Part shown: positions 8,640-16,888 of the stretch, in pieces | Position numbering within the stretch: position 1 is the first letter of the stretch | How the letters are laid out: every line of letters begins with the position of its first letter | DNA from: Hyphomicrobiales bacterium | GTDB taxonomy: Bacteria; Pseudomonadota; Alphaproteobacteria; Rhizobiales; Rhizobiaceae | DNA length: 62,487 bases | Assembly (NCBI GenBank): GCA_024225445.1 | Contig: JAAEMP010000135.1 | Location: 1 to 62,487, forward strand | Direction of reading: 5' to 3' | Translations under genes and position numbers: made by a program | The notes under the pieces: model-generated | What the model was told of the DNA's origin: nothing | Seen by the model: only the letters and a program-made list of their open reading frames with translations | The model's database searches: none

Positions 8640-9188
8640 CGCGATATAGGGCATAGGTAGGCTTGATTTCCATACACAGCCTGCCCCGAAAGCGAGGTGC
8701 AAACTAGCTGGCGTATTTCTCCAATGCCACTTGAAAACCGAACCCGGCTTGGGGGATTTAAAGTCAGCCTCAGAGGATGCAAAACGAGATGATGTGAAGT
8801 GTGTAAAAATCACATTGCTTGTTATATCCTCAAGATCATTTGTTGGTTGAGAAAGCCCCATTCTTCCCCGCAGAACCCGTGAATCATCAAGCAGTGCATA
8901 TTTCACTAAGTCATTCTCTTTCAAAATACAGGTTAAAGATATTGCCCCAAAAGCCGCCCATGGAAACGCACCAAGGTCCCAGCTTCCAGACATCATTCGT
9001 TTAACAGAAAGTTTCAAGGAGCGTTCCAAAGTCAACAATGGCTTTATTTTCAATGGATTATTGAGATCCCCTAACATCTGATCCGCGACGCTGGATTGTG
9101 GTGGAATGAGCATCACACTGTTATTGCGAAAAACCTTCCTTTTTTGGGCATCCCGGATATCAAAATCTGGTTCTGTCACCTTTTCCAT
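8640..9188 (-). CDS. Unrecognised protein, probably a decayed or truncated gene
   Basis: From the ATG at 9188 a 183-residue stretch stays open before entering antisense overlap with the sulfotransferase; the formal stop is only at 8430. The N-terminal part looks coding (FRNNSVMLIPPQSSVADQM, then PLLTLERSLKLSVKRMMSG), but I do not recognise any family. The last 70 residues lie wholly antisense to the sulfotransferase gene and probably represent loss of the original stop. Treat as hypothetical; a pseudogene is as likely as a functional gene. Confidence 0.35.
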
Positions 9189-9202
9189 TGCAAAAAACCA
9201 AA

Positions 9203-9307
9203 AGCCATGGTGAGAATTCGCTCAAACACGTACACAAGCATTTTCCCATAGAACGTGAGGCTAATGAAATATTGACTGTATATGTGAGTGTGCAAAATTC
9301 ATCATGA
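9203..9307 (+). pseudogene. 3' remnant of a second lpcC copy
   Basis: The frame reads SHGENSLKHVHKHFPIEREA and ends VQNSS before TGA. This matches the last residues of LpcC at 7206-7306 (HGENALAHVHEFFPIEREAE ending VQNA). The similarity continues about 65 bp past the stop into non-coding DNA (the TGAAATAAGATAACAACAC-type segment in both places). The rest of the gene is gone. The copy shows that a segment containing lpcC was duplicated and then mostly deleted or replaced. Confidence 0.75.
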
Positions 9308-9437
9308 GGTTTTCTTGTCCGCCACGATGAAATGAGCTAACAACACCGGCAGGACAACATTTTTTCACCCGCGCTGACTCCACAACGATGAACAATTGCG
9401 CGGGTCATGGCACTAGTACAAGCAATTCAATTATCCC

Positions 9438-10199
9438 ATGTGGCACTCTTACCTTATCAATCTGGATAAAAACAAAGCACGTCTGGAAAACTCCGCACGC
9501 CAGCTTGATGCCGAAAACATAGCATTTACCCGCATTGATGCAGTAAATGGCTGGGCTATGGACGAGAAGCAGATTGAGAATGTATACGATGCGCGGGCCG
9601 CACGCCAAAGATATAAATACCAACTCATCAAACCGGAAATAGGCTGCTATTTAAGCCATATGGAGGCCTGGCGGATTATCGCGGAAAGTGGTAAGAATGG
9701 CGGCTTTGTTTTTGAAGATGACTTTGAGATTGTATCTCCGCTTTCTCCCATACTTGAGCAACTTTCGGATGCTGATCAAGACTGGGATATCGTCAAGCTA
9801 TTCTCGATCAAGGAAAATCCAAAAAACATCAAGAGTGAAAAACTGGATACTATCCATGACATTGTAACACCTTATCAGGTTCCCACTTGTCTGCTTGGCT
9901 ACGGAATCACTGCTTCGGCTGCCAAACACCTTCTAGAGACATCTGTTCCGTTTTTCAGGCCGGTCGATGAAGACCACAAATTCTTCTGGGAAAAAGATAT
10001 CAAGGTTTCCCTTGTTACCCCCTCACCAATAAAAGTAGGCGACCAACAAGCCCAGACCGGTACCATTGGCAGTGAAAGAAGCAGCGGCATTCGCACATCG
10101 TTAATGGCCCGTATTGCTCGCAGTTACAAAAGCGTGGCATACCAGATAAATTACAAACTCCGCCTTCATTTTCATCGCAAATTCAGGAAGCATTTATGA
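9438..10199 (+). CDS. Glycosyltransferase family 25 (LPS biosynthesis)
   Basis: 253 aa. GT25 family: YLINLDKNKARLENSARQL at the N-terminus, the conserved EIGCYLSHMEAWR around residue 68-80, then the acidic VFEDDFEIV motif near 90 that binds metal and donor. Family members such as LgtB/LpsA transfer galactose or glucose to LPS in the cytoplasm. The donor is not predictable here. The C-terminus is rich in Arg, Lys and aromatic residues, which suits membrane-surface association. The stop overlaps the start of the next gene by 4 bp (ATGA), so the two are translationally coupled. A second GT25-GT4 pair lies just downstream in reversed order. Confidence 0.85.
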   Translation: MWHSYLINLDKNKARLENSARQLDAENIAFTRIDAVNGWAMDEKQIENVYDARAARQRYKYQLIKPEIGCYLSHMEAWRIIAESGKNGGFVFEDDFEIVSPLSPILEQLSDADQDWDIVKLFSIKENPKNIKSEKLDTIHDIVTPYQVPTCLLGYGITASAAKHLLETSVPFFRPVDEDHKFFWEKDIKVSLVTPSPIKVGDQQAQTGTIGSERSSGIRTSLMARIARSYKSVAYQINYKLRLHFHRKFRKHL

Positions 10200-11233
10200 A
10201 AGTAGTTCATTTGCATTTCGGCACCGAAGGCGGTGCTGAAAGGTTTTTTGTCAACCTGGCCAATTCACTTTGCGAACGTGGAATTGAGCAAAAATTTGTC
10301 ATTCGACCGGGCCGCATCTGGCGGGATGAAATTTCTGATTGCGGCGAAATTATCGAAAATCATTTCCGCAGTGTCTCCCTTTCCCAGTACTGGCTGAAGT
10401 GGAAAGTAAATAAAATGGCACATCAATTCAAACCTGATGCGATACTGGCCTGGATGCCTCGCGCCAGTCGCTTGATGCCCGATTACAAGGATGCAATCAA
10501 GATCACGCGCTTGGGAGACTACCCGGCAAATTTGAAACATTTCACCAACATTGATGTGCTTTTGGGCATTACGCCGGAAATCTCGCGCCATTGCAAAAAT
10601 TTGGTGTGGAACAAGCGCATTGAAACGATTCCCTTATTCGCAAAAGAATTGACACCTGTCCCGGTTTCGCGTGCTTCCCTTGATACTCCTGAAGATGTGT
10701 TTGTGATTTCGTGTGCCGGACGATTTGATACGCGAAAAGGCATGGACACGCTCATTCGCGCGGTGTCCAAACTCGACAATGCTTACCTCTGGCTCTTGGG
10801 CGATGGTTCAGAGCGGGAAAATTTTGTTAACATCGCCAGGGAAGTTGGCATGAGCGACCGTCTGCGCATGCCCGGTTGGCAAAAGGAACCCTTTCATACG
10901 CTCGCATCAAGCGATATCTTCTGTTTTCCTTCCCGCCACGAACCCTTTGGCAATTCCGGGTTTGAAGCATGGAGACTGGGCCTGCCACTGGTTTCGGCTC
11001 GCTCTCAAGGGCCCTCATGGTATGTTCGCGACGGTGAAAACGGATTGATGGTCGATATTGATGATGTCGACGGATTTGCAGCCGCATTCGAGCGCCTGCG
11101 CAACGACCCAAAATTATGTGAGACACTGGTTGCCGGTGGCCACAAGGCACTGGATACCGTATTTTCCAAGAAAGCAGTAACAGATCAGTTCATCGACTTG
11201 TTTTCTGGAAAAACAGTGCAGAACCTTTATTGA
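10196..11233 (+). CDS. Glycosyltransferase family 4 (paralog 1)
   Basis: 345 aa, GT-B fold. N-terminal HLHFGTEGGAERFFVNLAN is the acceptor-domain loop; the C-terminal domain has SCAGRFDTRKGMDTLI near residue 177 and the GT4 signature FPSRHEPFGNSGFEAWRLGL near 244. Same length and closely similar sequence to the gene at 11404, so the two are tandem paralogs. In this copy the EPLGN of the sister gene reads EPFGN and the following VLEAW reads GFEAW, which may mark a change in donor or acceptor. ATGA overlap with the preceding GT25 gene implies they work on the same glycan. Confidence 0.88.
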   Translation: MKVVHLHFGTEGGAERFFVNLANSLCERGIEQKFVIRPGRIWRDEISDCGEIIENHFRSVSLSQYWLKWKVNKMAHQFKPDAILAWMPRASRLMPDYKDAIKITRLGDYPANLKHFTNIDVLLGITPEISRHCKNLVWNKRIETIPLFAKELTPVPVSRASLDTPEDVFVISCAGRFDTRKGMDTLIRAVSKLDNAYLWLLGDGSERENFVNIAREVGMSDRLRMPGWQKEPFHTLASSDIFCFPSRHEPFGNSGFEAWRLGLPLVSARSQGPSWYVRDGENGLMVDIDDVDGFAAAFERLRNDPKLCETLVAGGHKALDTVFSKKAVTDQFIDLFSGKTVQNLY

Positions 11234-11403
11234 TATTCCTAAGTTGGATATATTGGGCCAATCTGGCGTGCATTTAATTACACCTACCCACGCAATGTCT
11301 TGATCCTGTTGCCTGAACCCGAGTTTACAATGTTCCACGCCACCAAAATGCCAGTTTTTGAATATTGCCAACCATGCCAGGTGATCCAACGCCAGGTGGC
11401 GAA

Positions 11404-12441
11404 ATGAAAGTTATCCACATCCATTTCGGTAAAGATGGCGGCGCTGAGCGGTTTTTTGTCAATCTTGCAAATTCACTTGCTGAACGCGGTGTTGAGCAAC
11501 GATTTGTAATTCGCCCTGGCCGCGTCTGGCGAAGTGAAATTGAATCTTGTGGAGAGATACTCAAGGACAATTATCGCCGTATCTCCCTTTCGCGTTATTG
11601 GCTGCAATGGAAACTTGGCAAGTGGCTGGATGAATTCAAACCCGATGCAATTGTTTCCTGGATGTCTCGCGCCAGTCCATTGTTACCGCGACAAAGCGAT
11701 GCTGTAAGGATCACCCGCCTGGGGGATTATCCAAATTCCATCAAGCCGTTTTCCAATTGCGATGTACTGGTTGGAAATGTGCCGGGCATCGGCGAACATT
11801 GCAGAAAAATGGGATGGGACAAAAGGGTCGAAATCGTCTCCAATTTCACAAAATTCGTGACCCCAGTGCCTGTTTCCAGAGCAGAGTTTGACACGCCGGA
11901 AGACGCATTCGTCATATCCAGCGCTGGCCGATTTGTTCACCGCAAAGGCATGGATGCTTTGATCCAGGCGGCGGCGAAACTCGACAATGCCTGGCTTTGG
12001 CTTGTGGGAGACGGAAAGGAAAAATCAAATCTGATTGCCCTCGCCAAACAAGTGGGCATTGACGAGCGGCTTCGTTTCATAGGTTGGCAGAACGAACCCG
12101 CGCCATTTCTTGCCGCAAGCGACGTCTTTTGCATGCCATCACGCCATGAGCCTTTGGGTAATGTTGTTCTGGAGGCATGGACCCTGGATCTGCCAGTTGT
12201 TTCCTCACGGTCCGAAGGGCCATCATGGTTCATGCGCGATGGCAAAAATGGCTTGCTGGTGGAAATTGATGATATTGACGGTTTTGCCAATGCTTTCAAC
12301 CGACTACGCAGCAATCCCGATTTATGCAGCACAGTGATTGCCGGCGGCAACCATTCCCTCGATGGCGAATTTTCCAAGAAAGCCATCACTGATCAATATA
12401 TCAACCTGTTTTCAGGAAAAACCGGGCTGTTTCCCCTATGA
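11404..12441 (+). CDS. Glycosyltransferase family 4 (paralog 2)
   Basis: 345 aa from the ATG at 11404, chosen because AGGTGGC lies just upstream and the N-terminus then matches paralog 1 exactly in register (HIHFGKDGGAERFFVNLAN). An in-frame ATG at 11365 would add 13 unrelated residues. The donor-binding half carries SSAGRFVHRKGMDALI and MPSRHEPLGNVVLEAW. It ends in ATGA overlap with a GT25 gene, so both GT4 paralogs are coupled to a GT25 partner. The 170 bp between the paralogs hold no gene. Donor and acceptor are unknown. Confidence 0.88.
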   Translation: MKVIHIHFGKDGGAERFFVNLANSLAERGVEQRFVIRPGRVWRSEIESCGEILKDNYRRISLSRYWLQWKLGKWLDEFKPDAIVSWMSRASPLLPRQSDAVRITRLGDYPNSIKPFSNCDVLVGNVPGIGEHCRKMGWDKRVEIVSNFTKFVTPVPVSRAEFDTPEDAFVISSAGRFVHRKGMDALIQAAAKLDNAWLWLVGDGKEKSNLIALAKQVGIDERLRFIGWQNEPAPFLAASDVFCMPSRHEPLGNVVLEAWTLDLPVVSSRSEGPSWFMRDGKNGLLVEIDDIDGFANAFNRLRSNPDLCSTVIAGGNHSLDGEFSKKAITDQYINLFSGKTGLFPL

Positions 12442-13244
12442 GAACGTTGATTATCAATTTGGATGGCGAAAAACAAAGAATGGCTTTTCAAATCGATCAG
12501 ATGCAACGCTTGGGCCTCGATTATAAAAGATTGCCGGCAATTACTGTCGCAGATATTCCAGCTGAGGAAATCGCTGAAAAAGCAGCCCAATGGGAAAGGC
12601 CGATGCGCGCGGCGGAAGTAGCCTGTCTATATTCCCATTGTGTCGCCTGGAAAATGGTGGCCAAGGCGAACAAGCCCATGTTGATCTTGGAAGACGATGC
12701 ATTGTTATCCTCGCAGGTTCCCGAAATCCTTGCGAAATTGGATGGTTACAATTCTGCCGATCACGTCACATTAGAAGCGCGCAGTCGCAAAAAAATTCTT
12801 GCGCACTCACCGCAAAAATTGACTGAAAAATCTAATATCCTGCGTCTCTTTCAAGATCGCACCGGCGCTGCAGCCTATATTCTATGGCCACGCGGGGCTG
12901 AAATTTTGTTGCAAAAGGCCGCCATCGCGGCGGGATTGGCCGATGCAATCATCGCAGCCACCTATGAAATGTCCTCCTGGCAGATTGAACCTGCTGCGGC
13001 CATTCAGCTCGACCAATGTACCGCTTACGGTGTGGGAAGCCCGCTTGAAACAAAATCGACCATCGATTCACGGACCAACCAAAAACCATCGCCTGATGGC
13101 CTGTTTTCTTCATTGAAATTCAAGTGGCGCCGTATCAAGGCCCAATTACGCATGGGCCTGCGGCAATTTAGTAGCCAAACAAAAGCGGGACGGCGCTTTG
13201 TGACAGTTGAAATTGAAGATTTCCAGGTCCATATTAACCGTTGA
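12438..13244 (+). CDS. Glycosyltransferase family 25 (second copy, divergent)
   Basis: 268 aa. GT25 features: LIINLDGEKQRMAFQIDQM at the start, AEVACLYSHCVAWKMV near residue 55-70 and the acidic motif LILEDDALL near 78. It is clearly diverged from the GT25 at 9438, so it is not a recent copy, unlike the neighbouring GT4 pair. The C-terminal 60 residues are strongly basic (KFKWRRIKAQLRMG), consistent with peripheral membrane binding. Last gene of the glycosyltransferase block; trxB follows after about 95 bp. Confidence 0.85.
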   Translation: MRTLIINLDGEKQRMAFQIDQMQRLGLDYKRLPAITVADIPAEEIAEKAAQWERPMRAAEVACLYSHCVAWKMVAKANKPMLILEDDALLSSQVPEILAKLDGYNSADHVTLEARSRKKILAHSPQKLTEKSNILRLFQDRTGAAAYILWPRGAEILLQKAAIAAGLADAIIAATYEMSSWQIEPAAAIQLDQCTAYGVGSPLETKSTIDSRTNQKPSPDGLFSSLKFKWRRIKAQLRMGLRQFSSQTKAGRRFVTVEIEDFQVHINR

Positions 13245-13338
13245 AAATGATAAATTCTATCGCCAACGCCGTATTTCAAAAGGCATGAAAAGCAACATCC
13301 AACCCAAACCTCGTCAAAATTGAAAAGACCAAATTGTT

Positions 13339-14283
13339 ATGGAAATCAAGCATTCAAAAGTATTGATTATTGGTTCAGGCCCTGCCGGATATTCAGCTGC
13401 AATTTATTCTGCGCGTGCCTTGTTGGAGCCCACGCTTGTGGCAGGAATGGAACAGGGTGGACAATTAACGATCACCACCGAAGTTGAAAACTACCCCGGT
13501 TTTTCTGAACCAATACAGGGTCCCTGGCTTATGGAACAAATGCTGGAACAGGCAAAAAACGTTGGCGCAGAGATTGTTAATGACCACATCGTAAGCGTTG
13601 ATCTGAATAGCCGACCTTTCAAAGCGATTGGCGATGGAGGTCAGGTTTACACAAGTGACGCACTGATTATTGCCACAGGCGCCAAAGCTCGCTGGCTTGG
13701 CCTGGATTCCGAACAACAATTTATGGGATTTGGCGTATCTGCCTGTGCGACATGCGACGGATTTTTCTACCGGGATAAAAACGTAATTGTTGTCGGTGGT
13801 GGCAATACCGCAGTCGAAGAGGCACTTTATTTGTCAAATCTTGCCAAAAAAGTCACCCTGATTCATCGGCGTGACGAATTGCGCTCTGAAAAAATACTGC
13901 AGAAGCGTTTGTTCAAAAAAGACAATATTGAAATTATCTGGGACAGTGTTGTTGAAGAAATAACCGGCGAAAAATCAATGCCCCCTTCTGTCACAGGCGC
14001 ACGTATTAGAAACGTTAAAACCGGAGATATTACCGAAATGCCAATTGACGGCATTTTTGTTGCAATAGGCCATGCACCTCAAACTGAACTGTTTGAAGGA
14101 AAATTGAAAAGGAAACCTTCCGGATATCTTTGGACCGCACCCGACTCCACTGCAACAGAAATTCCAGGTGTCTATGCCGCTGGCGATATTACCGATGATA
14201 TTTACCGACAAGCAGTTACCGCCGCCGGAATGGGTTGCATGGCTGCCTTGGAGGTTGAAAAATTTTTAGCCGAAAACGAATGA
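13339..14283 (+). CDS. trxB: Thioredoxin-disulfide reductase
   Basis: 314 aa, full length. Reduces thioredoxin with NADPH through FAD and a redox-active disulfide. The N-terminal FAD loop is [17 protein letters not shown], the active-site CATCD is at about residues 136-140, the NADPH loop is [12 protein letters not shown] around 152-163, and the C-terminal FAD motif is [11 protein letters not shown] near 276. Cytoplasmic homodimer. Its neighbour downstream is lsrB, an arrangement conserved in rhizobia, where LsrB senses redox state. The ATG is preceded by only a weak purine stretch. Confidence 0.96.
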   Translation: MEIKHSKVLIIGSGPAGYSAAIYSARALLEPTLVAGMEQGGQLTITTEVENYPGFSEPIQGPWLMEQMLEQAKNVGAEIVNDHIVSVDLNSRPFKAIGDGGQVYTSDALIIATGAKARWLGLDSEQQFMGFGVSACATCDGFFYRDKNVIVVGGGNTAVEEALYLSNLAKKVTLIHRRDELRSEKILQKRLFKKDNIEIIWDSVVEEITGEKSMPPSVTGARIRNVKTGDITEMPIDGIFVAIGHAPQTELFEGKLKRKPSGYLWTAPDSTATEIPGVYAAGDITDDIYRQAVTAAGMGCMAALEVEKFLAENE

Positions 14284-14594
14284 TTTTACAAATATGCGTT
14301 GATTTATTTCATATATTTGGATTGCAACAACCGCACCTTGCCCTGAATGTAACATCGCGTTAGCATTTACGCTTCAACACGCATATTTTATCAAAATGCA
14401 AAAACGAGGGAATTTTCGAAATAATTCCGGATACTGGTGAGGTTGTTTTGCATAACGCCAAACCAAACAGATCACATTTCGAGAAGATGTGATAAAAATG
14501 CGACCCATTATTGGGGAATTTTATAGAAGAACCCAGGGCAAAACATCACGCAAATTTGCGCTGTATCAAATCGCTTTGAAGAGGAGAAGGCCCC
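14284..14594. other. trxB-lsrB intergenic region
   Basis: 311 bp without a gene. It is AT-rich and should hold the lsrB promoter. GAAGAGGAGAAGGCCCC just before 14595 provides the lsrB ribosome-binding site. I could not assign reliable promoter boxes or a terminator for trxB. Confidence 0.5.
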
Positions 14595-15485
14595 ATGGAT
14601 TGGGATAAATTGCGGATATTTCATGCTGTAGCGGAAGCTTCAAGCTTCACACATGCCGGTGACAAGTTGAATTTAAGCCAATCTGCCATATCACGCCAGA
14701 TATCTACCCTGGAACATGATTTGGGTGTACCATTGTTTCACCGGCATGCGCGCGGCCTGATCATGACCGAACAGGGGGAAACCCTTTATCAGACGGCCCA
14801 TGATGTGTTGCTGAAACTTGATGCAGTCCAGTCGAAATTAAAAGAATCCACCCAACATCCAAAAGGACCGCTGAAGGTTACCACAACTGTCGGCCTGGGC
14901 ACCAGCTGGTTAACCAGTAGAATCCATGAATTTCTTCACCTGTTTCCCGATGTCCAGCTTGAATTATTGTTGACCAATGAAGAAATTGATTTGTCAATGC
15001 GCAAGGCGGATTGTGCCATAAGGCTGCGCCAACCCCAACAATCCGACTTGATCCAGCGACGCCTGTTTACCGTGCATTTTCACATTTACGCATCACCGGC
15101 ATATGTCAAGAGAAACGGCCAGCCAAAAAACATCGAAGATCTGGATAACCATTCGATCATCACGTTTGGCGAAAATATGCCCACTTATCTGACAAATATT
15201 AACTGGCTTTCCACCGTCGGCCGCAAAGCTAACAATCCTCGCAAAACTGTATTCTCAGTCAATAATCTGATTGCCATGCGCAAAGTGGTGGAGGCTGGCG
15301 GGGGAATAGCCCTGTTTCCCGACTATCTTATCGAAGACCGCTCAGGCCTGATGCAGCTAATGCAAAACGTTGAAGTTCCCAGCTTTGACACATATTTTTG
15401 TTACCCAGAAGAATTAAAGGCATCAGCAAGACTTAAATCCTTCAGGGATTTCCTCGTATCCAAATCACGCTCCTGGAGCTACTAG
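14595..15485 (+). CDS. lsrB: LysR-family regulator LsrB/VtlR
   Basis: 296 aa. N-terminal winged helix-turn-helix: MDWDKLRIFHAVAEASSFTH, then LNLSQSAISRQISTLEHDLG, and PLFHRHARGLIMTEQGE, all close to LsrB of Sinorhizobium/Agrobacterium and VtlR of Brucella. The effector domain includes CAIRLRQPQQSDLIQRRLFT and SFDTYFCYPEELK near the C-terminus. Known roles of the family: control of redox balance, LPS and glutathione genes, and direct activation of AbcR-type small RNAs. Strong ribosome-binding site GAGGAGAAGG. The position next to trxB is the conserved one. Candidate target lies convergent at 15709-15833. Confidence 0.9.
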   Translation: MDWDKLRIFHAVAEASSFTHAGDKLNLSQSAISRQISTLEHDLGVPLFHRHARGLIMTEQGETLYQTAHDVLLKLDAVQSKLKESTQHPKGPLKVTTTVGLGTSWLTSRIHEFLHLFPDVQLELLLTNEEIDLSMRKADCAIRLRQPQQSDLIQRRLFTVHFHIYASPAYVKRNGQPKNIEDLDNHSIITFGENMPTYLTNINWLSTVGRKANNPRKTVFSVNNLIAMRKVVEAGGGIALFPDYLIEDRSGLMQLMQNVEVPSFDTYFCYPEELKASARLKSFRDFLVSKSRSWSY

Positions 15486-15708
15486 ACCGTTTCTTGCGGG
15501 TGAATAATCGTTGATAAAACGAATCAGTCAGTCAACCTCGTTGCCGCATGTCCATGATACATATCGCACTGTAAACAGCCCATAACCAAGTAAAAATATT
15601 TGCCGTAAAAATAGAAATAATTAAGGACGACGAGCCCAAAATCTCACATTCCTTGCTACAACTGACAACGAAATAGATAACAAAAACAACAACATAACAG
15701 TAATGTAA

Positions 15709-15833
15709 GAAAAAAGCCAGGCTTGGGAGGAGCCTGGCTTATAAGAAAAGAGGAACTTCAATGAAGCCTCTTTAAGGGAACGGTCAAGCGCACAGGCCAT
15801 AGGGAGGAGGAGAATAACCCAGCCGCTCAACCT
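15709..15833 (-). ncRNA. Candidate AbcR-type (alpha-r15) trans-acting small RNA
   Basis: About 125 nt on the minus strand. Visible elements in order: a single-stranded anti-Shine-Dalgarno tract CUCCUCCUCCCUAUGG (15797-15812), a central hairpin (15747-15773, stem AAAGAGG with CCTCTTT), then a 10-bp terminator stem with loop CCUCCCA, which exposes a second anti-SD sequence, and a six-U tail. AbcR RNAs of Rhizobiales share this design: about 110-120 nt, CU-rich loops that pair with ribosome-binding sites of transporter mRNAs via Hfq. Neighbouring lsrB encodes the known activator type. No homology search could be run, so family assignment rests on architecture and location. Confidence 0.72.
15710..15740 (-). 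terminator. Rho-independent terminator of the candidate small RNA
   Basis: Perfect 10-bp stem (15714-15723 with 15731-15740), seven-base loop, and six U residues from 15715 to 15710 on the minus strand. The T-run on the minus side gives the direction clearly. Confidence 0.88.
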
Positions 15834-15839
15834 GACCTA

Positions 15840-15868
15840 AATATGGTATTTATATTCACATAATACAA
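15840..15868 (-). promoter_or_regulatory. Predicted promoter of the candidate small RNA
   Basis: Minus-strand -35 box TTGTAT (15868-15863), 17-bp spacer, -10 box CATATT (15845-15840). Expected start is around 15833, which fits the RNA boundaries. Spacing is ideal though both boxes deviate from consensus, as expected for an activated promoter. Confidence 0.55.
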
Positions 15869-15871
15869 TAC

Positions 15872-15883
15872 TTGTTATTACAA
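15872..15883 (-). promoter_or_regulatory. Putative LysR-type operator upstream of the small RNA promoter
   Basis: Dyad TTGTAATAACAA, 12 bp, lying just upstream of the -35 box, about 40-50 bp before the predicted start. LysR regulators bind imperfect T-N11-A dyads at this distance to activate. LsrB encoded alongside is the obvious candidate; binding is inferred. Confidence 0.45.
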
Positions 15884-16237
15884 ATCAGCTATGCAGCACA
15901 CGCATAGCTCAATTTGTCAGATATTTTCAAAAACTGCTCTTTATTCAGCTTATTGTGAATCAAAGGAAATAGCCGCGTATGGAGCTTGCGTTTATCAAGT
16001 AACACGGCAGATTCCAGCAGTGAAGATTTTGGTGAAGACCATCTCAAGACATCGCTTGAATCAATGGAGGGCGATTAGATCAGATATGGCGTGACAGAAA
16101 CAGCGAACGGCCAATAAAGAATACCAAGCCAACCCATTTGATCCCGGCTCTGCCAGCATCAAACGGTTCATATCCCATCAAATGCAATCTGGTCATGTTT
16201 TCACTGATAAACATCAACCAGGCGCATCTGATTATAC
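15884..16237. other. Intergenic region with one repeat fragment
   Basis: No gene is supported. A fragment of dispersed repeat C lies near 16159-16192 (see its own entry). A 67-codon open frame at 15891-16094 has no recognisable family, signal or ribosome-binding site. Confidence 0.5.
16159..16192 (-). repeat. Dispersed repeat C, short copy
   Basis: GCATCAAACGGTTCATATCC followed by CATCAAATGCAAT matches the right end of the complete element at 53265-53297 (GCATCAAACGGTTCATATTT). Only the terminal 30-odd bases are kept here. It lies about 45 bp beyond the 3' end of the NapC-type gene. Confidence 0.6.
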
Positions 16238-16819
16238 TCAATCATCATCATCATCGTCTTCAAATCCGGCAGGAAGTTTGTGCGCGATTCCCTGATGACA
16301 CTCAATACAGGTCTTTCCCTCTTTGATACCGGCCTGCATTTTTTCCGCCCCGCGACGAGACTGCTTGTGGAAATCCATGGAATCGTAACTGTGGCAGTTC
16401 CGGCATTCCCTGGAATCGCTTGCCTTCATGGAGGCCCATACCCGTTCGGCCAGTTTCTGGCGCATGGTTTCAAATTTTTCAGGAGTCGATATTGTCCCTA
16501 TAACCTTGTGGTACAACTCGTTGGTGGCTTTGATCTTGCGGATCAGTTTGTGAGTCCATTCTTTGGGGACGTGACAATCGGAACAGGTCGCCTTGACACC
16601 CGATGCGTTCTTGAAATGTACCGTCTTCTTGTATTCTTCATATACAGTTGAGCGCATTTCATGACAGGATATACAAAATTCCTGCGTGTTGGTATATTCC
16701 ATGGCCGTGTTAAATCCGCCCCAAAATATCACGCCTGCAATTCCGCCTGCTATGAAAATTGCCCCCCAGGCGAACCGCTGCGCCGGACGCCAGAACCATC
16801 GCCAGATATTTGTCAACAT
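16238..16819 (-). CDS. NapC/NirT-family tetraheme cytochrome c
   Basis: 193 aa, typical for the family (about 190-200). One N-terminal membrane anchor (residues about 17-36) places the heme domain in the periplasm. Four heme-binding CxxCH motifs: CISCH at 49, CSDCH at 79, CRNCH at 139 and CIECH at 171. NapC/NirT proteins take electrons from membrane quinol and pass them to periplasmic reductases. No nitrate, nitrite, TMAO or DMSO reductase gene is adjacent, so the partner is unclear; the diheme cytochrome 70 bp upstream is the nearest candidate. The protein ends in a run of six Asp encoded by a GAT repeat, which is unusual. Confidence 0.93.
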   Translation of the reverse strand: MLTNIWRWFWRPAQRFAWGAIFIAGGIAGVIFWGGFNTAMEYTNTQEFCISCHEMRSTVYEEYKKTVHFKNASGVKATCSDCHVPKEWTHKLIRKIKATNELYHKVIGTISTPEKFETMRQKLAERVWASMKASDSRECRNCHSYDSMDFHKQSRRGAEKMQAGIKEGKTCIECHQGIAHKLPAGFEDDDDDD

Positions 16820-16888
16820 TTGTAATCACTCGCTTGATACGACTGTCTGCGCCGGCAACAAACCAGCGCAGGCAAAGATAATGCAGAG

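Noticed and set aside
15891-16094. 67-codon plus-strand frame
   Set aside because: No ribosome-binding site and no recognisable domain.
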